NCBI GenBank assembly: GCA_934487205.1
Contig: CAKSRS010000012.1
Span: forward strand, 1 to 44,934
Length of the DNA stretch: 44,934 nucleotides
DNA from: an uncultured Clostridia bacterium
GTDB taxonomy: Bacteria > Bacillota > Clostridia > UBA1381
Reading direction: 5' to 3'
Positions within the stretch are counted from its first letter, which is position 1, and the number at the start of each line of letters is the position of its first letter. Shown here one piece after another: positions 38,656 to 44,934 of the stretch. The notes under the pieces were generated by a model. The model saw only the letters and a list, made by a program, of their open reading frames with translations. It was not told the DNA's origin and searched no databases. A program made the position numbers and the translations under genes.

Positions 38656-39276
38656 ATGCCGAAAGAAACAACCAATCATAAATTAAAAAAGCCACTTTAT
38701 TCGGATAATGCCGACATTGCGGTCATAAACGAGAATTTTGATACCATTGATGAACTACTCACACCGAGCGTTTATGCGCAGACAGCACCCGACAGTTCCA
38801 CTGTAAAAGGCAAGCTGTCGGTTGTTCTCGGCTGGCTTGCAAACAGGATAAAAGCAATAACCGGGCAAAACTCGTGGCAGGCAAATCCACCTGTCACGCT
38901 TGCGGAGTGCAGTAACCACATCTCAAACGGAATGCATCGGAATGCTACAATAAATTCAAACGGATTTATGAGTTACACCGATAAACAAAAGCTTGATAAT
39001 GCAACAGCTGAGTACACTGCAAGCCGTATTATGATGAGAGATAGCAATGGCAGAGCAAAGGTTCAAAGTCCGTCCGGCAGTTACGATATTGCCAACAAAA
39101 CATATGTCGACACAAATTTCGTAAAGAAAAGTTCCGACACCACAATGTCCGCAAAGCTGACGGCGCAGTCCAACACGGCTTACACAACCAAGCAGGTGCG
39201 AAACATCGTACTGTGGACGAGCGGTTCAACTCCTCCGTCCACAAGCTACGGGGATATTGTAATCAAGACTTTCTGA
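38656..39276 (+). CDS. Tail fibre-like protein
   Basis: A 206-residue protein starting PKETTNHKLKKPLYSDNAD, with INENFDTIDELL, a segment typical of phage tail-fibre attachment domains, then KGKLSVVLGWLANRIKAITG and a Ser/Thr/Asn-rich C-terminus (NKTYVDTNFVKKSSDTTMS). It lies between the long fibre and the putative tip protein. AGGGGTG precedes the ATG. No enzymatic motif is visible. Confidence 0.7.
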   Translation: MPKETTNHKLKKPLYSDNADIAVINENFDTIDELLTPSVYAQTAPDSSTVKGKLSVVLGWLANRIKAITGQNSWQANPPVTLAECSNHISNGMHRNATINSNGFMSYTDKQKLDNATAEYTASRIMMRDSNGRAKVQSPSGSYDIANKTYVDTNFVKKSSDTTMSAKLTAQSNTAYTTKQVRNIVLWTSGSTPPSTSYGDIVIKTF

Positions 39277-39284
39277 GGTGAGAT

Positions 39285-40139
39285 ATGGCAAACATTAATT
39301 TTAAGTATGATTACCCTTATATTGGATACGGCGAAAAAGGAAGATTTCAATACAAGTGGTCGGAATCGAGAGTAACACTCAATAAGTGTTATACCTATCC
39401 GCTGTTGTTTAACACGACCGTGCCCGGATGCTTGCATATCACAATGGATATTGAAATCGAAAACACCGGCTCGGGTACGGTACTCGGTCGGTCGTGGGAT
39501 TTTTATATTTACTGCCAAAACTATGGTTGGTATGAGGTATGCTCGTTCACTCTGCCGGACGATGGAAAATATACGATTGACACCGATATTTCAAACTATA
39601 CAATAACTCAGATTGCGTGCGTTCCGTCCTCAAACCCGGGTTCGAGCAGAACCTGGTCGACTTGGTACGGAATCACAAAACTGACTCTGACAGAAAGCGT
39701 GACGCTTTCGGAATTTGATAACAATAAATACTTCTATGGTGTGTTTCCAAATAATTACGGTATCGAAAAACGACCGTCCGAAGTTTTTTTAAACATAGAC
39801 GGTACGCTGAAAAAGGCAACGGCTGTGTATGCGAATGTTGATGGAACACTCAAACAAGTGCCTATGCTGTTGTCAGCTGAAATAAAGACGGATTCGGAAA
39901 CAATGAAGTTATATAAATTTACACCAACCACAGGCGGCAATTATATAATCAAAGTAAACCGTAAAAGCGGCGATCACGAAATACGGCTTTATGACGGCAA
40001 TTTCAAACCAATGACCGATTCATATTTTTATGAACGGAGTCTTGCACTTACCGCAGGCTCTGTTTTTTATATATCGGTAACACATTATTACAGCGCAGAT
40101 GCAAGCGAGAGCACTCTGCAGATTTTTAAGGAGGACTAA
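39285..40139 (+). CDS. Putative tail-tip/receptor-binding protein with PPC-like domain
   Basis: A 284-residue beta-rich protein rich in Tyr, Trp and Ser. The middle contains two short tandem motifs (FLNIDGTLKKATAVY and YANVDGTLKQVPM). Residues about 205-284 resemble a PPC-like beta-sandwich (YKFTPTTGGNYIIKVNRKS, IRLYDGNFKPM, ALTAGSVFYISVTHYY). Position at the end of the fibre genes suggests carbohydrate or receptor binding. GAGGTGAG precedes the ATG. Family assignment is tentative. Confidence 0.6.
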   Translation: MANINFKYDYPYIGYGEKGRFQYKWSESRVTLNKCYTYPLLFNTTVPGCLHITMDIEIENTGSGTVLGRSWDFYIYCQNYGWYEVCSFTLPDDGKYTIDTDISNYTITQIACVPSSNPGSSRTWSTWYGITKLTLTESVTLSEFDNNKYFYGVFPNNYGIEKRPSEVFLNIDGTLKKATAVYANVDGTLKQVPMLLSAEIKTDSETMKLYKFTPTTGGNYIIKVNRKSGDHEIRLYDGNFKPMTDSYFYERSLALTAGSVFYISVTHYYSADASESTLQIFKED

Positions 40140-40144
40140 CTATT

Positions 40145-40537
40145 ATGGAGAAATTAAAGCTGTTCTACACATCGGTATGCACAGCACTCGCATACATTTT
40201 CGGAGGCATGGATTCTATGCTGAATATTCTGCTTATTTTTATGGTGATTGATTTCATCAGCGGATTTATTAAGGCATGGGCGTTAAAAGAATTTGATTCA
40301 AGCAAATTCTATATCGGCGGTGTAAAAAAAATTGGAATACTGCTGATTGTTGCCGTGGCGGCGCAGCTTGATCAGCTTATACATATCGACTCAATGGCAC
40401 TTCGTACCGTTACGGTATCCTACTATATAGCAAACGAAGGATTTTCAATTCTCGAAAATTGGGGTGCTATGGGACTTCCGCTGCCGGAACCGATAAAAAA
40501 TGCGCTTGCAAAGCTCAAAGACAAAGACGGTGAATAG
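40145..40537 (+). CDS. Phage holin (Holin_4 family)
   Basis: A 130-residue membrane protein with two to three hydrophobic helices (MLNILLIFMVIDFISGFI, GILLIVAVAAQL and a weaker one) and a charged C-terminus (LAKLKDKDGE). Family motifs IDFISGFIKAW and YIANEGFSILEN are visible. It permeabilises the membrane at the end of infection so that the endolysin reaches the wall. AAGGAGG precedes the ATG. It starts the lysis block. Confidence 0.9.
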   Translation: MEKLKLFYTSVCTALAYIFGGMDSMLNILLIFMVIDFISGFIKAWALKEFDSSKFYIGGVKKIGILLIVAVAAQLDQLIHIDSMALRTVTVSYYIANEGFSILENWGAMGLPLPEPIKNALAKLKDKDGE

Positions 40538-40539
40538 AA

Positions 40540-41526
40540 ATGGATTTGTACTTTACGGTTGAACACCAGCACATAAAACGGACAGATGATAATTATGTTG
40601 TGGCAGGTTCAAGGAACTATTTATATGCCAATTTTACATTTACAAAGGAATGGAACGCGAATATCATCGCCATATTTGCATCAAAATGCGGAACATATGC
40701 ACAGCTGTTAAAAGACGGACGGTGCCTTGTTCCATATGAGGCATTAAAGCAAGACGGCAGAATTGATGTTTCAGTGTGTGCCGGTGATTTAATAACCTCC
40801 GATACCGCAGGTTTTATCGTACATGAAACAGGCTATACCGAAGATGCCGAGAAAAGTATAACTCCACCACCCACGATTTTATCCGATATATATGATCGAA
40901 TTGAAAAATCATTTACAAAGGCAAAAACAGAAGCACTGCAGGAAGTAAGTGAAGTATTGGAAAAATATCTTAAACTGACGGATGTGGATTCGGATTTAGT
41001 ATACGGCAGTTCAAATCCGGTTGCATCGGGTGCGGTCTATAACAAATTTCAGTCTGAAATTGACCGGAGAATGCATCTTGATTATGTAAAAGCGGATAAG
41101 GAACATAACGGCGGTTTTATCGGAGGTGCCGGTGCGTCATTGGGCGGAGCGGGTGGTGCTGCCATAGGAGCAAAAGCAAAGGCATCGTCCGGTATGGCGG
41201 GCGGCAGCGGTGCGTCTGCATCGGAAGGCATGGCTTGCGGAAAGAATGCGTATGCAAGTCACGGTGCAGCCGCGGGGCGAAACAGCAAAACACTGCATGG
41301 TGCGGCTCTCGGTGACGGAGCAAAAACCGTGGATAACAAAGGGAACCCTATAACGGCGGTACAGCTTGGAACCGGTGTAAACAAAGAAACTAACACAGTA
41401 CAGTTTTTTAGCTATAAGTTTATGAATGTTGATGGCAGTATTCCAGATGAGCGTATTCCAAAGCTTAATGACCTGGAGCAGAGAATTTTACAGTTGGAAA
41501 GGGGTATATCAAATGAAAATCAATAA
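40540..41526 (+). CDS. BppU-like protein with glycine-rich repeats
   Basis: A 328-residue protein between holin and endolysin. Residues 1-100 resemble a baseplate upper protein (BppU)-type beta domain (FTFTKEWNANIIAIFASKCG, LVPYEALKQDGRIDVSV). A linker helix (residues 115-145) and the segment VYGSSNPVASGAVYNKF lead to a Gly/Ala-rich repeat region (GGAGASLGGAGGAAIG, KASSGMAGGSGASASEG) that looks like a YadA-head-type left-handed roll, and a C-terminal coiled coil (LNDLEQRILQLERG). It is probably a trimeric fibre. The endolysin gene overlaps its 3' end by 14 bases. Confidence 0.65.
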   Translation: MDLYFTVEHQHIKRTDDNYVVAGSRNYLYANFTFTKEWNANIIAIFASKCGTYAQLLKDGRCLVPYEALKQDGRIDVSVCAGDLITSDTAGFIVHETGYTEDAEKSITPPPTILSDIYDRIEKSFTKAKTEALQEVSEVLEKYLKLTDVDSDLVYGSSNPVASGAVYNKFQSEIDRRMHLDYVKADKEHNGGFIGGAGASLGGAGGAAIGAKAKASSGMAGGSGASASEGMACGKNAYASHGAAAGRNSKTLHGAALGDGAKTVDNKGNPITAVQLGTGVNKETNTVQFFSYKFMNVDGSIPDERIPKLNDLEQRILQLERGISNENQ

Positions 41527-42250
41527 AAGACAAATTGCATATAACCGAACAGCAAGAACACAAAAGCCTGTATATATCGTAATTCACGATACCGGTAACA
41601 CCGGCAAAGGTGCTAACACAAACGCACACTTTAATTATTTTAACGGCGGAAATCGAAACGCATCGGCAGATTTCTTTGTTGATGATACGCAGATTTTTCA
41701 AGTGAACGATTACAATCAATTCTATACTTGGCATTGCGGTGATGGCAAGGGCAAATACGGAATTACAAACCGTAATTCCGTAGGCATAGAAATGTGTATT
41801 AACAGCGATGGAGACTATAATGTTGCTTTTAATAAGACAGTCGAACTTACAAAACATCTTATGAAAGAGCTCAATATTCCATTCGAGCGTGTGGTTCGCC
41901 ACTATGACGCAAGCCGCAAAAACTGTCCGGCAAGTATGAGTAAAAACGGCTGGGCATTATGGAACACTTTCAAAAACAAATTAACCGAAAATGAGGAGGA
42001 TTTAACTATGGCACAGTATGATGAATTGAAAAAGGAAATCGGAAATATCAGAACCGATGTAGACAAGCTTAAAAACAAGATGGTTTATGCCTGGGTGGAC
42101 GATAATATGCCCGACTGGGCAAAGCCTACCGTCACCAAGCTTATGCGAAAGGGTTATCTCAAGGGCGATAACGAGGGCAAGCTTATGCTTGATGACAATA
42201 TGCTCCGCATTCTTGTAATCAATGACCGTGCCGGGATTTATGGAGAATAA
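41513..42250 (+). CDS. N-acetylmuramoyl-L-alanine amidase endolysin
   Basis: A 245-residue amidase of the Amidase_2/T7-lysozyme type. The zinc ligands are His25 (IVIHDTG), His130 (VRHYDAS) and Cys138 (KNCPAS); Lys136 matches the catalytic Lys of T7 lysozyme, and the spacing equals that of T7 (17, 122, 128, 130). Residues 165-245 form a helical linker and a small C-terminal domain (WAKPTVTKLMRKGYLKGDNEG), SLH-like or wall-binding. It lyses the cell after holin action. ATG 41513 has GGAAAGGGG upstream and overlaps the previous gene. Confidence 0.92.
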   Translation: MKINKRQIAYNRTARTQKPVYIVIHDTGNTGKGANTNAHFNYFNGGNRNASADFFVDDTQIFQVNDYNQFYTWHCGDGKGKYGITNRNSVGIEMCINSDGDYNVAFNKTVELTKHLMKELNIPFERVVRHYDASRKNCPASMSKNGWALWNTFKNKLTENEEDLTMAQYDELKKEIGNIRTDVDKLKNKMVYAWVDDNMPDWAKPTVTKLMRKGYLKGDNEGKLMLDDNMLRILVINDRAGIYGE

Positions 42251-42253
42251 GAC

Positions 42254-42409
42254 ATGACAAAAGAGCAATTTGAACGTGAAAAAAACTATCGTACATCGCA
42301 GGTTATTGTGAAATCAATGCTCAAGAATGGGATTATAACCGATAGAGAGTACAAAAAAATTGATACAATATTAAAGCACAAATACCGCCCTGTTTTCGGC
42401 GGTTTATGA
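42254..42409 (+). CDS. SHOCT-like small protein before the recombinases
   Basis: A 51-residue protein, MTKEQFEREKNYRTSQVIVK..., with a C-terminal SHOCT-like helix-turn (LKNGIITDREYKKIDTILK). Such ORFs commonly precede large serine recombinases in clostridial elements. GGAG upstream supports the ATG at 42254. A short stem (ACCGCC with GGCGGT, near 42382-42404) overlaps the end and may reduce read-through. Confidence 0.7.
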   Translation: MTKEQFEREKNYRTSQVIVKSMLKNGIITDREYKKIDTILKHKYRPVFGGL

Positions 42410-42421
42410 TTCGTGAAACGC

Positions 42422-42450
42422 TTGATTTTATGCGGATTGTACGCTATAAT
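42422..42450 (+). promoter_or_regulatory. Promoter of the serine recombinases
   Basis: TTGATT (42422-42427), a 17-bp spacer and TATAAT (42445-42450) form a good vegetative promoter 33 bp before the recombinase ATG, so the integration genes can be expressed apart from the late operon. Confidence 0.8.
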
Positions 42451-42483
42451 GTGTCATGATAATAATACGAAGGGAATGATAAA

Positions 42484-43797
42484 ATGGCAAGAAAAATTAC
42501 GGCGATAGCTCCGCATAAAAGTTTTGAGTTTCAGCGAAAAAAAGTTGCCGCATATGCAAGAGTATCCTCCGGCAAAGACGCTATGCTCCATTCACTGTCG
42601 GCACAGGTCAGTTATTACAGTAAAATGATACAATCAAGACCTAAATGGCAGTATGTTGGTGTATATGCTGACGAGGCGGCTACGGGAACAAAGGATAACA
42701 GAAACGAATTTCAGCGTATGATTTCAGATTGCAAATCCGGAAATATTGATATGATCATAACCAAATCAATTAGCCGGTTTGCAAGAAATACGGTGACGCT
42801 GCTTGAAACTGTACGGAAATTAAAAGAATTGAATGTTGACGTATATTTTGAAGAACAGAATATACACTCGATGAGCGGGGATGGCGAGCTGATGCTGACC
42901 ATCCTCGCTTCTTTTGCACAGGAGGAAAGCTTATCGGTATCGGAAAACTGCAAATGGAGAATTCGCAATGAATTTAAGCAAGGAAAAATGCCGATGAACC
43001 TTAAAAGATTGTACGGATATATACGAACATCTGACGGTGGATTTGAAATTGTCGAGAATGAGGCAGAGGTTATACGATATATTTTCAATGCATATCTTGA
43101 AGGACTCAGCGTAAAAACGATAACAACAAAGCTGATTGCTGACTCTGCACCGCCGCCCAACGGAATACAGTGGGGGCAAAAGGCGGTAAGGTATATTCTT
43201 TCAAATGAAAAATATATTGGTGACCTTCTGCTCCAAAAAGAATTTATTTCCGACCATCTTTCAAAGAAGAAAACAAAAAACAACGGTCAATTAAATCAAT
43301 ACTATGTTGAAAATAATCATGAGCCGATTGTATCAAGAGAAATATTTAATGCCGCACAATCCGAAATACAAAAACGCGCTGAAAAATATACCGGACATTC
43401 AGAGGTTAAAAGCTTCCCATTTACAAAAAAGATAGTTTGTGAACATTGCGGTGCATATTATACCCGCAAGGTCTGTCATTGCTCCGATAAATATCGCAGA
43501 GCATTTTGGAATTGTGCTACATATCTTAGGCACGGTAAAGCTTTCTGCCCTGCAAAGAAAATACCGGAGGAAACTTTATACAAACTCTCGTGTGAGGTCC
43601 TTGGAATTGATGAGTTTAATAAAAACATATTTTCTGATAAAATAAAAGAGATTACCATTCCCGAATGGTATAAGGTCACATTTGTATTTTGGGACGGAGA
43701 AAGGGTTACAAAAGTGTGGCAGGATAAAAGCCGGAAATGGACTGAGGAAATGAAAGCGGAAAACTATGATAAACTGAGAAAGGGGCATAAATCATGA
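42484..43797 (+). CDS. Large serine recombinase 1
   Basis: A 437-residue site-specific recombinase. The resolvase domain starts KKVAAYARVSS with catalytic Ser28, and has IITKSISRFARNTV (active-site arginines) and SFAQEES. A recombinase domain (RLYGYIRTSDGG, VRYILSNEKYIGDLLL) and a zinc ribbon (CEHCGAYYTRK...C) follow. It would catalyse integration or excision by a double-strand, 2-bp staggered exchange. It is shorter than typical integrases (often over 500 aa). AAGGGA precedes the ATG, and the next gene overlaps by ATGA. Confidence 0.93.
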   Translation: MARKITAIAPHKSFEFQRKKVAAYARVSSGKDAMLHSLSAQVSYYSKMIQSRPKWQYVGVYADEAATGTKDNRNEFQRMISDCKSGNIDMIITKSISRFARNTVTLLETVRKLKELNVDVYFEEQNIHSMSGDGELMLTILASFAQEESLSVSENCKWRIRNEFKQGKMPMNLKRLYGYIRTSDGGFEIVENEAEVIRYIFNAYLEGLSVKTITTKLIADSAPPPNGIQWGQKAVRYILSNEKYIGDLLLQKEFISDHLSKKKTKNNGQLNQYYVENNHEPIVSREIFNAAQSEIQKRAEKYTGHSEVKSFPFTKKIVCEHCGAYYTRKVCHCSDKYRRAFWNCATYLRHGKAFCPAKKIPEETLYKLSCEVLGIDEFNKNIFSDKIKEITIPEWYKVTFVFWDGERVTKVWQDKSRKWTEEMKAENYDKLRKGHKS

Positions 43798-44934
43798 ACA
43801 CAGCAAGACGAATGACGGTTATTCCTGCAACAATGAATATAAGGGTACAATCATCTGTGCCGATATTCCAAAAACGTGTAGCCGCATATGCGAGAGTTTC
43901 AACGGACAGCGAGGAACAGCTTTCAAGCTATGCTGCACAGGTCAGCTACTATACAGATTATATCAAAAATAATGAAAATTGGGATTATGTGAATGTGTAT
44001 ACTGATGAGGGGATTTCAGCGACTAATACCAAACACCGTGACGGTTTCAATAAAATGATTGCAGACGCCCTTGCCGGAAAGATTGATTTAATCATTACAA
44101 AATCGGTCAGCCGCTTTGCAAGAAATACCGTTGATACATTAACAACCGTCCGTAAATTAAAAGAAAAGGGTGTAGAAGTTTACTTTGAAAAAGAAAATAT
44201 TTACACTATGGATAGCAAAGGAGAACTTTTAATCACTATAATGTCAAGTCTTGCACAGGAGGAAAGCAGAAGTATTTCTGAAAATGTAACCTGGGGACAG
44301 CGGAAAAGATTTGCTGACGGAAAAATAAATATCCCTTACAAAAATTTTCTCGGATATGAAAAGGGCGAGGACGGACTTCCCAAAATTGTTGAAAAAGAGG
44401 CAAAAATCATAAGGCTGATTTATAAAATGTTTCTTAAGGGAAAAACACCGTCATTTATTGCAAATTACTTGACAGTACAAGGAATACCGACGCCGGCAAA
44501 AAAGACCGTATGGCAGCCGAGCACAGTATTAAGCATACTTAAAAACGAAAAATATAAAGGTGATATTTTGTTAGGAAAAACCTTTACGGTTGATCCGATT
44601 TCTAAAAGACGTTTAGAGAATCTTGGCGAGGAAGATCGGTATTATATACATAATCATCACGAGCCGATTATTACAGAAGAACAATTTGAACGGGCGCAGG
44701 AAATAAGAAACCGAAGAAATGGGAACCGAAAGCATAATGTCATTCCGGGGAAACGTGAGAAGTTCAGCAGACAGTTTGCATTTAGTTGTATGGTGGAATG
44801 TGGATTTTGCGGTTCTAATCTTTCACGCAGACGCTGGCATAGTAGTTCTAAATATAAAAAGACAATATGGCAGTGTGTTAAGTCAACGAAGGAAGGAAAA
44901 AGATTTTGTCCTGATAGTAAGGGTATTCCAGAAC
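43794..44934 (+). CDS. Large serine recombinase 2, C-terminus beyond window
   Basis: 380 codons are visible. The resolvase domain has KRVAAYARVSTD with catalytic Ser36, GISATNTKHRDGFNKM, IITKSVSRFARNTV and SLAQEESRS. The recombinase domain (NFLGYEKGEDG, WQPSTVLSILKNEKYKGDI) and zinc-ribbon start CGFCGSNLSRRRW follow. The start overlaps the previous stop by ATGA. Tandem serine recombinases may act together or one may be an excision partner or paralogue. The sequence is open at the window edge; a third copy could follow. Confidence 0.93.
   Translation, partial: MNTARRMTVIPATMNIRVQSSVPIFQKRVAAYARVSTDSEEQLSSYAAQVSYYTDYIKNNENWDYVNVYTDEGISATNTKHRDGFNKMIADALAGKIDLIITKSVSRFARNTVDTLTTVRKLKEKGVEVYFEKENIYTMDSKGELLITIMSSLAQEESRSISENVTWGQRKRFADGKINIPYKNFLGYEKGEDGLPKIVEKEAKIIRLIYKMFLKGKTPSFIANYLTVQGIPTPAKKTVWQPSTVLSILKNEKYKGDILLGKTFTVDPISKRRLENLGEEDRYYIHNHHEPIITEEQFERAQEIRNRRNGNRKHNVIPGKREKFSRQFAFSCMVECGFCGSNLSRRRWHSSSKYKKTIWQCVKSTKEGKRFCPDSKGIPE

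Larger units (their letters stand above)
990..44934. mobile_element. Prophage, contractile-tailed with HK97-type head; right end outside window
   Basis: Nearly all genes read rightward and follow the order lysogeny control, replication, DNA modification, packaging, head, tail, baseplate, fibres, lysis, recombinase. Tail sheath, tail tube and baseplate J-like genes show a myovirus-type tail; a ClpP-type protease and a capsid protein with a long N-terminal delta region show an HK97-type head. The left limit is uncertain: it lies somewhere between the outward-facing tyrosine recombinase and the XRE promoter near 990. The right limit lies beyond the window because the second serine recombinase is cut. 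Serine integrases use very short crossover cores, so attL cannot be recognised by eye. Confidence 0.9.

Noticed and set aside
36699..41526. Diversity-generating retroelement target in the fibre genes
   Set aside because: No reverse transcriptase, template repeat or A-biased variable repeat was found near the fibre genes.
42711..43283. 190-codon ORF on the minus strand
   Set aside because: It is antisense to serine recombinase 1, with no supporting signals.

Overview
The window is almost entirely one prophage, or phage-derived integrative element, in an AT-rich Gram-positive genome of the Clostridia type. The host call rests on strong AGGAGG-type ribosome binding sites, low G+C, an XRE/ImmA repressor pair, a DUF4406/DUF927 replication module and tandem large serine recombinases, all common in Firmicutes gut phages. 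No 16S, tRNA or host housekeeping gene is present, so genus is not called.

Layout. Positions 1-870 look like host flank or the edge of a neighbouring element: a tyrosine recombinase reads off the left end behind a 20-codon leader ORF and an attenuator-like hairpin. The phage starts near 990 with a consensus promoter, an XRE repressor and an ImmA/IrrE metalloprotease (990-2335). A Com-like zinc ribbon with a structured RNA and a perfect 12-bp palindrome lead into the early operon: HTH protein, SNF2-type ATPase, two accessory proteins (one probably ssDNA-binding), family A DNA polymerase, DUF4406 protein, primase-helicase, VRR-NUC nuclease and a DUF1492/ArpU-type late regulator (2393-12242). 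The 270 bp after the primase carry nested inverted repeats and look like an origin.

The middle (12255-19707) starts with three AGTTCC repeats in 10-bp phase before a -10 box, a candidate late-activator site. It then holds an HNH endonuclease, a GC-rich palindrome that may be cos, a HTH/zinc-finger protein, a ParB-methyltransferase fusion, an HNH-AP2 homing-type endonuclease, a C5-cytosine methyltransferase broken by a TAA directly after its catalytic Cys, and an amidoligase/gamma-glutamylcyclotransferase cassette.

The morphogenesis block (19732-42250) codes for a contractile-tailed (PBSX/XkdK-like) virion with an HK97-type head: TerS, TerL, portal, ClpP-type protease, capsid, connectors, tail sheath, tube, a tail-assembly chaperone with a clear A AAA AAC -1 frameshift site, tape measure, a hub fused to an NlpC/P60-like lysin, baseplate genes, fibres, holin, a glycine-rich baseplate-like protein and a T7-lysozyme-type amidase. 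Two cassettes with their own near-consensus promoter and terminator interrupt it: a RelB-PIN toxin-antitoxin pair (21841-22654) and a single gene of unknown function (33796-34348).

The right end (42254-44934) has a SHOCT-like small protein and two translationally coupled large serine recombinases, the second running off the window. These are probably the phage's own integration enzymes. att sites cannot be fixed from this sequence alone. Gene functions are from recognised motifs and gene order; no database search was run.
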